The notes beneath the pieces are model-generated. The model saw only the letters and a program-made list of their open reading frames with translations. It had not been told where the DNA came from and did not search any database. A DNA stretch of 64,000 nucleotides from positions 310,001 through 374,000 of the forward strand of contig NZ_JANHAX010000002.1 in the NCBI RefSeq assembly GCF_030848945.1, given 5' to 3'. This DNA is from Marimonas arenosa. GTDB lineage: Bacteria; Pseudomonadota; Alphaproteobacteria; Rhodobacterales; Rhodobacteraceae. Shown here piece after piece: positions 1 through 7,048 of the stretch (position 1 is the first letter of the stretch; the number at the start of each line of letters is the position of its first letter). Made by a program: the position numbers and the translations under genes.

Positions 1-138
1 TCGCTGATCATCCTGCAACTTCCCGAGCATGACCACGCGCTGAAGGAAGTTGACGCCGCCGCGCTGGCGGTGGCGCGCGAGCCGGTTCAGGTGGTGGAGA
101 TCCTGCGCTATGTGCTGACCGGGAAACTGCCGGGCTGA
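1..138 (+). CDS. C-terminal fragment of an unidentified protein
   Basis: An open frame enters from the left window edge and ends at a TGA at 136-138, leaving 45 residues. The fragment ends in ILRYVLTGKLPG after an Ala-rich stretch. I do not recognise the family from so short a piece. It lies tail to tail with the MocR-type regulator on the other strand. High GC and regular alphaproteobacterial codon use support real coding, but no function can be given. Confidence 0.5.
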   Translation, partial: SLIILQLPEHDHALKEVDAAALAVAREPVQVVEILRYVLTGKLPG

Positions 139-264
139 CCCGTTTCGGGGTCTCACAGACCCGCGGTCGGCTGCAGCGGGGCGAGGGCGCGCGCCTTCGT
201 GTTTTGGGGCCGCGTGGCCCCGCTTCGCTGGTGACGCAGTGCGGCATCGGTCCAGGGAAAGCCG

Positions 265-1731
265 TTAAGGTTCGAGGGCGGCGGTGGGGTGTCGCCGGTC
301 CAACAGCAGTGACGCGAGGTGCCGAACCGCTGCGTCGAGGGTGGCCTCGTCGAACCCGGCATAACCTAGCACGAAGCCCTGCTGAGGACTCTTCGTGAAA
401 TATCGCGACAGCGCAGGCAGCGTGAGCCCGGCGGCGGCCGCACGGGCCGAGATCTCGGTGTCCGACCGGGTCAACCCGGGTCCGGGGCGGGCAACGAGAT
501 GCATGCCCGAGGGGTCAGGTGTGACGGCCAGGAGATTGGGCATATGTGTCTCCAACGCGGTTAGAATGGCCTTCTGCCGCCGCGCGTAAAGGCGGCGCAT
601 CTTGCGCAGATGGGCGGCGAATTCGCCGCTTTCCATGAAGCTGGCCAACGCCGGCTGAGGCACCAGCGAGGCGCCCGGATGGGTCGCCAGTGGGTCCGCG
701 AAGCGTGGCAGCAGCGGGGTTGGAACCACCAGGTAGCCCAGTCGCAGCGCCGGGCTCAGCAGCTTGGAAAACGAGCCGATATAGAGGGTGCGGCCGGCCC
801 CGTCGAGCGCCGAGAGCGCCGGCAAAGGCTGACCGATATAGCGAAATTCGCTGTCGTAGTCGTCTTCGAAAATATAGCCGCCCGAGCGCGTCGCCCAGTC
901 GAGCAGGGCCAGGCGGCGCGGCAGCGGCAGGGTGATGCCCAGGGGATAGTGGCGTGACGGTGTGACCAGAACGGCATGGGCCTGCGGGTGGGCGCGGGCG
1001 GCGGCGTCGATATCGAAGCCCTCGGCATCCACGGGGATCGGGCACGCGACAAGCCCGGCCGCATGCATCGCAGCCCGCATCGGCGCAAACCCAGGGTCTT
1101 CGCTCAGCACGGTGTCACCGGGTGAAAGCAGCGCCTGCGCCGCGAGATCGAAGGCCTGGGTCGCACCCGAGGTGATGAAGATTTGCCCGGCCGACACCTC
1201 GAGCCCGCGCCAGGCCGAGAGATGTGCGGCAATGGCGGCACGCAGGGGCGCGTACCCGGCCGGGTCGGGCAGAGCCAGCAGCGCCGGGTCGGGTTTGCGC
1301 CAGGCGCGTTCCAGGTGCCGGGCCCAGAGCGTATGCGGGAAGGCCGAGAGGTCGGGCATGGCCGGGTGAAACGGCAGGGGCGCGCGCGGCATGGCGGGCT
1401 CGGGGCCAGTGGCGGGTGTGGGCGCAGGGGGTGCAATATGCGGCAGGTCGGCGGCAACGAAGGTGCCGGCGCCGCGTCGGGTTTCGAGGTATCCCTCGGC
1501 TGTCAGCTGGTCGAGCGCGGTGGTGGCGGTCATCCGGCTGATCGACAGCTCGCCCGCCAGCGCCCGCGAGGCCGGCAGCCGCGCGCCAGGCGGGGCGGTT
1601 CCGGTCAGGATCATCCGTCGCAGGGCGTCCGCCAGTTGCACATGCAGCGGCGCAGCGGCAGTGCGGTCGAGTGACAAGGCATAGAGCGCCGTCTGAAAAT
1701 TGGACCGGGAATGTTTTTCCAAATTGGACAT
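265..1731 (-). CDS. MocR/PdxR-type transcriptional regulator (GntR HTH + aminotransferase fold)
   Basis: The protein has 488 residues. The N-terminal ~75 residues form a GntR winged helix (HVQLADALRRMILTG, then SRMTATTALDQLTAEGYLE). The rest is a class I aminotransferase-like domain with the PLP lysine at K323 in GSFSKLLSPALRLGY. MocR proteins sense PLP or amino compounds and usually control a divergent gene. Here that is the flavin-binding protein starting at 1793. The ATG at 1731 was chosen because the GntR domain follows directly. A longer frame reaching 1806 would run over the divergent gene's start. ATTGGAC repeats lie on and just inside the start codon, so self-control is likely. The target pathway cannot be told from sequence. 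Confidence 0.9.
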   Translation of the reverse strand: MSNLEKHSRSNFQTALYALSLDRTAAAPLHVQLADALRRMILTGTAPPGARLPASRALAGELSISRMTATTALDQLTAEGYLETRRGAGTFVAADLPHIAPPAPTPATGPEPAMPRAPLPFHPAMPDLSAFPHTLWARHLERAWRKPDPALLALPDPAGYAPLRAAIAAHLSAWRGLEVSAGQIFITSGATQAFDLAAQALLSPGDTVLSEDPGFAPMRAAMHAAGLVACPIPVDAEGFDIDAAARAHPQAHAVLVTPSRHYPLGITLPLPRRLALLDWATRSGGYIFEDDYDSEFRYIGQPLPALSALDGAGRTLYIGSFSKLLSPALRLGYLVVPTPLLPRFADPLATHPGASLVPQPALASFMESGEFAAHLRKMRRLYARRQKAILTALETHMPNLLAVTPDPSGMHLVARPGPGLTRSDTEISARAAAAGLTLPALSRYFTKSPQQGFVLGYAGFDEATLDAAVRHLASLLLDRRHPTAALEP

Positions 1732-1746
1732 TTCAAACAGTCCAAT
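1699..1746. promoter_or_regulatory. Probable MocR operator: ATTGGAC repeats
   Basis: ATTGGAC occurs at 1699-1705 and again at 1723-1729, 24 bases on. The inverse GTCCAAT is at 1740-1746. The last two form an inverted repeat with 7-base arms and a 10-base spacer. A direct repeat plus an inverted repeat is the usual architecture of MocR/PdxR sites between divergent genes. The array overlaps the first codons of the regulator, which would suit autorepression. That it is bound by this regulator is inference. Confidence 0.6.
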
Positions 1747-1792
1747 AGCGGATCTATCTGAGGCTAGACAAGCCCGGATGAAAGGATGCGCC

Positions 1793-2440
1793 ATGACCGC
1801 GCCCACCGACAGAACCCGCTTGCGCCGCGCCCACGAGCGCGGAGCCTACGACACGGCCAGCCTTCACGCGGTGCTCGACGCCACCTGCATGTGCATCGTG
1901 GCCTATGTCATCGACGGTAAACCCTATGCCACGCCGACGCTGCACTGGCGCGAGGGCGATCATGTCTATTGGCACGGGTCGTCCGCAAGCCGGATGCTGA
2001 AGCAAAGCGCGGGCCAAGAGGTCTGCCTGACGGTCAGTATCCTCGACGGCTTCGTCATGGCGCGCTCGGGGTTTCACCACTCTGTCAACTACCGTTCGGC
2101 TATGCTGTTCGGGCCGGCTTTCAAGGTGCCCGAGGACAAGAAGGAGGCGCGGCTGTCGGCGTTTATCGACGGGCTCTGGCCGGGGCGCGCGGCGGTGCTG
2201 CGGCCGAACAATGCGCAGGAACTGAAGGCGACGACGGTGCTGGGAATGCGGATCGACGAGGCCAGCGCAAAGGTCCGTGACGGTGCCCCGGTAGACGACG
2301 AGGAGGACTATGCCCTGCCGATCTGGGCCGGGGTGATCCCGGTTGAAACCCGAGCGCTGGAGCCGGTGCCGGATGCGCGCAACCTGCCGGGGGTCGGTAT
2401 GCCTGAACACATTCGCGGCTTTGAATTCCCAAGAAAATAG
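1793..2440 (+). CDS. Pyridoxamine 5'-phosphate oxidase-fold (flavin-binding) family protein
   Basis: This 215-residue protein has the split-barrel flavin-binding fold of the Nim-like/COG3467 group. Visible marks are CMCIVAYVIDGKPYATPTLHW near the N-terminus and a His-rich NYRSAMLFG motif mid-protein. The ATG at 1793 is preceded by AAAGGA at 1780-1785, which fixes this start over the upstream in-frame ATG at 1778. It is divergent from the MocR regulator, a common pairing that points to a vitamin B6- or amine-responsive function. The exact substrate is unknown. It is not the biosynthetic PdxH, because the overall pattern fits the general flavin-binding group. Confidence 0.8.
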   Translation: MTAPTDRTRLRRAHERGAYDTASLHAVLDATCMCIVAYVIDGKPYATPTLHWREGDHVYWHGSSASRMLKQSAGQEVCLTVSILDGFVMARSGFHHSVNYRSAMLFGPAFKVPEDKKEARLSAFIDGLWPGRAAVLRPNNAQELKATTVLGMRIDEASAKVRDGAPVDDEEDYALPIWAGVIPVETRALEPVPDARNLPGVGMPEHIRGFEFPRK

Positions 2441-2616
2441 GGGTCTTACGCTTAGGGCCTGTGCCGCTTTCGATCCTCCAAGTGCCGGGGGCAGGGTGCA
2501 AATCCGGGGCAAAGTCGTTACCCTCTCAACTCAAGGGGGCGAAAATCCGACCCCCCTGCAACAGGAAACGCGGCGGGGTGAGGAGCCGTTTCCGGCCCCG
2601 TCCGGAAGGAGGGAAA

Positions 2617-3033
2617 ATGTTTCGCAAGATCATGGTGCCCGTCGATCTGGCGCACGAGGCCGGGTTGACGCGGGCGCTGAGCTGCGCGGGCGATCTGGCC
2701 CGGCACTACGGTGCCGAACTGGTCTATGTCGGAGTAACGGCGCCAACGCCAAGCGCCTTGGCCCACAATCCGGCCGAGTTCGAAAGAAAGCTCGAGGCCT
2801 TCGCCGCGGCTCAGGGAGAGACCATCGGGGTGAACGCAACGGCGCATATGGCGATTGGCCACGATCCGACAACCGATGTCGATGACGCTCTTCTCAGGGC
2901 GGTGGATGACACGGGGGCGGACCTGGTGGTGATGGCGAGCCACATCCCGACCCTGACCGATTATGTCTGGCCGTCGAACGGCGGCAAGATCGCGGCCCAT
3001 GCCAGCGCATCGGTGCTGGTGGTCCGGGGCTGA
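2617..3033 (+). CDS. Universal stress protein (UspA family)
   Basis: The protein has 138 residues and a single Usp domain: MFRKIMVPVDLAHE at the start, ADLVVMASHIP in the middle and ASVLVVRG at the end. The classical ATP-binding loop (G-x2-G-x9-G-S/T) is not intact; the corresponding stretch reads YVWPSNGGKIAAHA. The start at 2617 follows a strong GGAAGGA at 2604-2610. The BCCT transporter gene begins 43 bases downstream on the same strand, so the two are probably co-transcribed. Usp proteins next to compatible-solute transporters (TeaD with TeaABC in Halomonas) act as regulators of uptake, and a similar role is inferred here. Confidence 0.9.
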   Translation: MFRKIMVPVDLAHEAGLTRALSCAGDLARHYGAELVYVGVTAPTPSALAHNPAEFERKLEAFAAAQGETIGVNATAHMAIGHDPTTDVDDALLRAVDDTGADLVVMASHIPTLTDYVWPSNGGKIAAHASASVLVVRG

Positions 3034-3076
3034 CCAGCTAGCCGGACAGGACAACGCAAGAAAGGGAGGCCTCAGC

Positions 3077-4774
3077 ATGGCCGAGGAAACGACAAACCAG
3101 GGTATCCCGGAGCCCGAGGGCGCGGCGGATATCATCGAGACCGACTACCAGATCGGTCAGGACAACATCGAAACCAAGATCGGACCCTTCGGGCTCGACA
3201 TTCACAACCCCGTCTTCCTGATCTCGGGACTTTCCATCGTCGCCTTCGTGGCCTATGCGCTCTTCGCGCAGGACAGTGCCAATGCGCTGTTCAATGGCTC
3301 GGATGTGAGCGACACATGCCTCAAGGGCTCGTTCTGCGATCTGGGCATGCGGGCCTGGCTGACCTCGAAGCTCGACTGGTTCTTCCTGTGGTCGGCCAAC
3401 ATTTTCGTGCTGTTCTGCCTGCTTCTCATCGTGACGCCGTTCGGATCGGTCCGGCTGGGCGGATCGGACGCGACGCCGGATTACAGCTATGCCGGCTGGT
3501 TCGCGATGCTTTTTGCTGCCGGCATGGGCATCGGGCTGATGTTCTTCGGCGTGCTCGAACCGGTCTACTATTTCGGCACACCATGGGGCGATCAGCCTTT
3601 GGGCGCGGTCCGGCCTTTCGGCGAGGATGGCGCCCTGATCCCGGAGAATGTCGAAGCAGCCAAGCGCATGGCGCTGGCCGCGACGTCCTATCACTGGGCG
3701 CTGCACCCCTGGGCGATCTACGCGGTGGTGGCGCTGGCGCTGGCGTTGTTCAGCTATAACAAGGGTCTGCCGCTGACCATCCGTTCGGCCTTTTACCCGA
3801 TCTTCGGTGAACGGGTCTGGGGCTGGGTCGGCCACATCATCGATACGCTGGCGGTGTTCGCAACGCTGTTCGGGCTGGCCACATCGCTGGGCTTCGGCGC
3901 GCAGCAGGCCAATGCCGGGCTGGAATACGTCTATGGCATCCCCAGCAGCGTAACGGTGCAGGTGATCCTGATCATCGCGATCACCTGTGTTGCGCTAATT
4001 TCGGTGCTGCGCGGTCTCGACGGTGGTGTCAAGGTCCTGTCCGAGATCAACATGGTGATCGCGCTTCTTCTGCTGGTCTTCGTGCTGTTTGCGGCCGGCG
4101 CCGGGCAGATCCTGTCGGATTTCGTTATGGGTATCGGCGCCTATTTCCAGGAAGTGATCCCGCTATCGAATCCGCACGGCCGAACCGATACCGGTTACAT
4201 GCAGGGCTGGACCGCGTTCTATTGGGCGTGGTGGATCAGCTGGTCGCCCTTTGTCGGCATGTTCATTGCCCGTGTCAGCCGTGGCCGCACAGTGCGTGAG
4301 TTCGTGGTCTGTGTGCTGCTGATCCCCAGCCTTGTCTGCGTGTTGTGGATGGCGGTGTTCGGCGGGGCTGCGATCGACCAGGTGATCTCGGATCCGGCAG
4401 GCAGTGCGGTTAAGGCGCAGGTGATCGACAGCTACAACCCGCCGCTGTCTTTGTTCGCGATGTTGGAGAGCCTGCCGCTGGCTGGCATCACCTCGACCAT
4501 CGGGATCATCCTGGTAATCGTGTTCTTCGTCACCTCGTCGGATTCCGGCAGCCTGGTGATCGACACGATCACCGCCGGCGGCAAGGTCGATGCGCCGGTG
4601 CCGCAGCGGGTGTTCTGGTGCACCTTCGAGGGGCTGGTGGCGATCGCGCTTCTGATCGGCGGGGGGCTGGGCGCCTTGCAGGCTATGGTGATCTCGACGG
4701 GTCTGCCGTTCACCATCATCCTGTTGATGATCTGCTACGCGATCTTGCAGGGGCTCAGGGCGGAAAAGCGCTGA
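3077..4774 (+). CDS. BCCT-family betaine/choline/carnitine transporter
   Basis: A 565-residue inner-membrane sodium- or proton-coupled transporter for quaternary ammonium compounds such as glycine betaine. About 12 hydrophobic segments are visible. The family hallmarks are present: GMGIGLMFFGVLEPVYYF early, and the Trp-rich segment WAWWISWSPFVGMFIARVS around residues 375-395. The start at 3077 follows AAAGGGAGG at 3061-3069. An N-terminal hydrophilic stretch of about 45 residues precedes the first membrane segment. It follows the UspA-like gene in one unit and is closed by a strong terminator. MscL nearby adds to an osmotic-stress context. Substrate choice among betaine, choline, carnitine and DMSP is not decidable here. 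Confidence 0.93.
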   Translation: MAEETTNQGIPEPEGAADIIETDYQIGQDNIETKIGPFGLDIHNPVFLISGLSIVAFVAYALFAQDSANALFNGSDVSDTCLKGSFCDLGMRAWLTSKLDWFFLWSANIFVLFCLLLIVTPFGSVRLGGSDATPDYSYAGWFAMLFAAGMGIGLMFFGVLEPVYYFGTPWGDQPLGAVRPFGEDGALIPENVEAAKRMALAATSYHWALHPWAIYAVVALALALFSYNKGLPLTIRSAFYPIFGERVWGWVGHIIDTLAVFATLFGLATSLGFGAQQANAGLEYVYGIPSSVTVQVILIIAITCVALISVLRGLDGGVKVLSEINMVIALLLLVFVLFAAGAGQILSDFVMGIGAYFQEVIPLSNPHGRTDTGYMQGWTAFYWAWWISWSPFVGMFIARVSRGRTVREFVVCVLLIPSLVCVLWMAVFGGAAIDQVISDPAGSAVKAQVIDSYNPPLSLFAMLESLPLAGITSTIGIILVIVFFVTSSDSGSLVIDTITAGGKVDAPVPQRVFWCTFEGLVAIALLIGGGLGALQAMVISTGLPFTIILLMICYAILQGLRAEKR

Positions 4775-4794
4775 ACCCAGCCGCAGAAACACCT

Positions 4795-4829
4795 AAGGGC
4801 CCCGACGGACGGGGCCCTTCTTTCTTGTT
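4795..4829 (+). terminator. Rho-independent terminator after the BCCT gene
   Basis: A perfect 10-base-pair stem (4795-4804 with 4810-4819, AAGGGCCCCG) closes a 5-base loop and is followed by CTTTCTTGTT. It lies between the convergent BCCT and GST genes and may serve both. Confidence 0.88.
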
Positions 4830-4843
4830 AATCTTCCAGGGGA

Positions 4844-5542
4844 TCACTCTCGCGGGGGGATGTTGATGGCGCGCTGGATCGCCGGACGGGCGTTGAATCG
4901 CTCGAACCAGGCCAGCACGTTGGGGCGGTCCTTCCAGCCGATCTCGGACTGCACGCCGTAATGCGCCAGCGCCCGCATCCACGGCGCGGTGGCGATGTCG
5001 GCGATGGAATAGACGTCCATCAGCCAGTCGCGCCCGTCGAGCCGCTGTTCCAGCACGTCCAGCAGGCGTATGGTTTCCTTCTGGTAGCGTTCCAACGGCC
5101 GCTCATCCTCGATATCGGCACCGCCAAAGGCAAAGAACCAGCCGAGCTGGCCAAACATTGGCCCGATGCCGCCCATCTGGAACATCACCCACTGGATTGT
5201 CTGGTACCGCCTGATCGGGTCGGGCGAGAGGAACTGGCCGGTCTTTTCCGCCAGGTAGAGCAGGATCGCGCCGGATTCGAACAGGGCCAGCGGCTGTCCG
5301 CCAGGGCCGTCGGGATCGATGATCGCGGGGATCTTGCCGTTGGGATTGAGCGACAGGAACTCGGGGCTTTTCACGTCTTCGTCCGACAGCGTCACCTTGT
5401 GCCACTCGTAGGGCAGGCCGGTTTCCTCGAGCATCGCCGACACCTTGATCCCGTTTGGCGTCGGGAAGGAATAGAGCTGAAGGAGGTCGGGGGTCTCGGC
5501 TGGCCAACGGGCATTGATGGGGTGATCTGTGACGAATGACAT
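4844..5542 (-). CDS. Glutathione S-transferase, Nu class (YfcG-like)
   Basis: The 232-residue cytosolic protein has an N-terminal thioredoxin-fold domain (LYSFPTPNGIKVSAMLEE, KIPAIIDPDG, FESGAILLYLAEKTG) and an all-helical C-terminal domain with YSIADIATAPW. The TPNG and ESGAILLYLAEKTG motifs match the YfcG/YghU group, which has disulfide-bond reductase activity with glutathione rather than classic transferase chemistry. The ATG at 5542 is preceded by AGGGAAG on the minus strand. The longer frame to 5575 has no such site. It is convergent with the BCCT gene and divergent from mscL. A second member of the same superfamily (YghU) lies at 17115-17972. Confidence 0.9.
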   Translation of the reverse strand: MSFVTDHPINARWPAETPDLLQLYSFPTPNGIKVSAMLEETGLPYEWHKVTLSDEDVKSPEFLSLNPNGKIPAIIDPDGPGGQPLALFESGAILLYLAEKTGQFLSPDPIRRYQTIQWVMFQMGGIGPMFGQLGWFFAFGGADIEDERPLERYQKETIRLLDVLEQRLDGRDWLMDVYSIADIATAPWMRALAHYGVQSEIGWKDRPNVLAWFERFNARPAIQRAINIPPRE

Positions 5543-5688
5543 GGGCTTCCCTCGTTGCGTTTCAGGGGGAAACATAGCGCCGAATTCCCGGATGAACAGT
5601 TCGGAAAAAGGGTTAGCCTGTGCTAAGGTTGAAATGCGCGGGACACCTGCAACCGAAGCCGGGCCCGACAGACAAGGAGTGAGGGAAC

Positions 5689-6123
5689 ATGATCAAAGAG
5701 TTCAAGGATTTCATCGCCAAGGGCAATGTCATGGACATGGCTGTCGGCATCATCATCGGCGCGGCCTTCACCGCGATCGTCAGTTCGCTGGTGGCGGACC
5801 TGATCAACCCGATCATCGGTCTCTTTACCGGCGGGGTCGATTTCACCAACAACTACGCCGTGCTGGCCGGCGAGGTGCCGGAAGGCGCAAGCCTCGAGGC
5901 GGCGCGGGAGACCGGTGCGTCGGTCTTCGCCTATGGCTCGTTCATCATGGCCGTGATCAACTTCCTGATCATCGCCTGGGTGGTGTTCATGCTGGTCAAG
6001 GCGGTGAACAAGGCCAAGGACGCGGCAGCGAAGGAAGAGGAAGCTGCCGCCGAGGAGGCGCCGGCCGGTCCGAGCGAGATCGACCTGCTGACCGAAATCC
6101 GAGACGCGCTGGCCAGCAAGTAA
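5689..6123 (+). CDS. mscL: Large-conductance mechanosensitive channel MscL
   Basis: This 144-residue protein matches MscL over its whole length. The N-terminal amphipathic helix ([17 protein letters not shown]) leads into TM1 ([18 protein letters not shown]), then comes a periplasmic loop, TM2 ([19 protein letters not shown]) and a charged Glu/Ala-rich cytoplasmic helix ending in [13 protein letters not shown]. It forms a homopentameric emergency valve that opens under hypo-osmotic shock. The start follows CAAGGAGTGAGG. A terminator follows at once, so it is probably a single-gene unit. The USP-BCCT pair 1 kb away supports an osmoadaptation neighbourhood. Confidence 0.97.
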   Translation: MIKEFKDFIAKGNVMDMAVGIIIGAAFTAIVSSLVADLINPIIGLFTGGVDFTNNYAVLAGEVPEGASLEAARETGASVFAYGSFIMAVINFLIIAWVVFMLVKAVNKAKDAAAKEEEAAAEEAPAGPSEIDLLTEIRDALASK

Positions 6124-6144
6124 GACTGCGACAGGTTGAAGAGC

Positions 6145-6171
6145 AAGGCCCGCCCGTTCGGCGGGCCTTTT
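6145..6171 (+). terminator. Terminator after mscL
   Basis: AAGGCCCGC at 6145-6153 pairs with GCGGGCCTT at 6161-6169 around a short C-rich loop, followed by a brief T run. This is a compact intrinsic terminator 22 bases after the mscL stop. Confidence 0.82.
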
Positions 6172-6266
6172 GCGTTGCTGCGCGCCCGAGGGGTTTGACA
6201 TAACACAGAGATTGCTTCGGCCTTGTCGTGCTAGTCTTGAGAAGAGCCAAAAAAGGAGGACGTGGC

Positions 6267-6734
6267 ATGTTTCGACTGCTGATTTTTGCAAGCGCCGCCA
6301 TCCTTGCCGCCACCATGGCGTGGGCCGGCGAGGTTCGGATGGTGAATAGCCCCGGTGACGGGTTTCTCAACCTGCGTAGTGGGCCGGGCAGCGATTTCGC
6401 CATCATCCTGCCGATGAATCACGGCTCTCTGGTCGAGGTGCTGGAGACCAAGGGTAACTGGCGCCGGGTTCTGCACGAGGAGAGCGGCGCGACAGGCTGG
6501 GCCTATGGCAAATACCTGGCACCGTTCGAGGGCGGCGTGCCGATCAAGTTCGTCTATTCGCCGGGTGACGGGTATCTGAACCTACGCACCGGACCGGGCA
6601 CGGGTTTTGCCATCATCCGGCGGATGTACAATGGCGATGCGGTCGAGATCGTCGAGCGTAAAGGGTCCTGGGTACGGGTCTATCACCAGTCGGGCGCCGA
6701 GGGCTGGTGTTCGGAGAAGTACCTGCGCAACTAG
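6267..6734 (+). CDS. Exported protein with two SH3b (bacterial SH3) domains
   Basis: The 155-residue protein starts with a signal peptide (FRLLIFASAAILAATMAWA, cut predicted after AWA). Two tandem SH3b repeats follow, each carrying the NLR-S/T-GPG core: FLNLRSGPGSDFAII and YLNLRTGPGTGFAII. The repeats match closely, suggesting an internal duplication. SH3b domains often bind peptidoglycan or target enzymes to the cell wall, so a periplasmic cell-envelope role is likely. No catalytic domain is fused to it. The start follows an excellent AAAGGAGGA at 6252-6260. It stands alone before the tRNA gene. Confidence 0.85.
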   Translation: MFRLLIFASAAILAATMAWAGEVRMVNSPGDGFLNLRSGPGSDFAIILPMNHGSLVEVLETKGNWRRVLHEESGATGWAYGKYLAPFEGGVPIKFVYSPGDGYLNLRTGPGTGFAIIRRMYNGDAVEIVERKGSWVRVYHQSGAEGWCSEKYLRN

Positions 6735-6815
6735 GTGGTTCGGCGCGAACCAAGACGGGCGAAGCGGCACGTGATCGCGGCGCTGACTGGCAGAGCTGGA
6801 GGCGTCGATTTCTGT

Positions 6816-6844
6816 TTGACAGGGCCGGGCCGCAACGATAGATG
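6816..6844 (+). promoter_or_regulatory. Putative sigma-70 promoter of tRNA-Met
   Basis: TTGACA at 6816-6821 is a perfect -35 box. A weak -10-like TAGATG lies at 6839-6844 after 17 bases. The predicted start would be about 10 bases before the mature tRNA at 6860, as usual for tRNA genes. Confidence 0.55.
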
Positions 6845-6859
6845 GGCCTGCGTGTGAAT

Positions 6860-6936
6860 GGCGTGGTAGCTCAGCTGGTTAGAGCACAGCACTCATAATG
6901 CTGGGGTCGGCGGTTCAAGTCCGCCCCACGCTACCA
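6860..6936 (+). tRNA. tRNA-Met (anticodon CAU), elongator type
   Basis: The 77-base cloverleaf includes an encoded CCA end. The acceptor arm GGCGTGG pairs with CCACGCT (first pair G-U), the D arm is GCTC/GAGC, and the anticodon arm is CAGCA-CTCATAA-TGCTG with anticodon CAT. The T arm is GGCGG/CCGCC with loop TTCAAGT. The anticodon stem lacks the three G-C pairs of initiator tRNA, so it is read as elongator Met. Ile2 (lysidine-modified CAU) is the less likely alternative. Confidence 0.92.
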
Positions 6937-7048
6937 CACGAAACCCCTGAAAGTGATCCGAAAATTGACGGAACGTCCCGCTGCGTGCAGCCTTGTCTTG
7001 CCGGGGTCTGCGTGGAACGCTGTGCGCGGAACCGAAGGGGAGAGATCC

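Noticed and set aside
2441..2616. Possible riboswitch or leader before the universal stress protein gene
   Set aside because: The stretch has GC-rich hairpins but none of the conserved cores of known riboswitches, and no T-run terminator.
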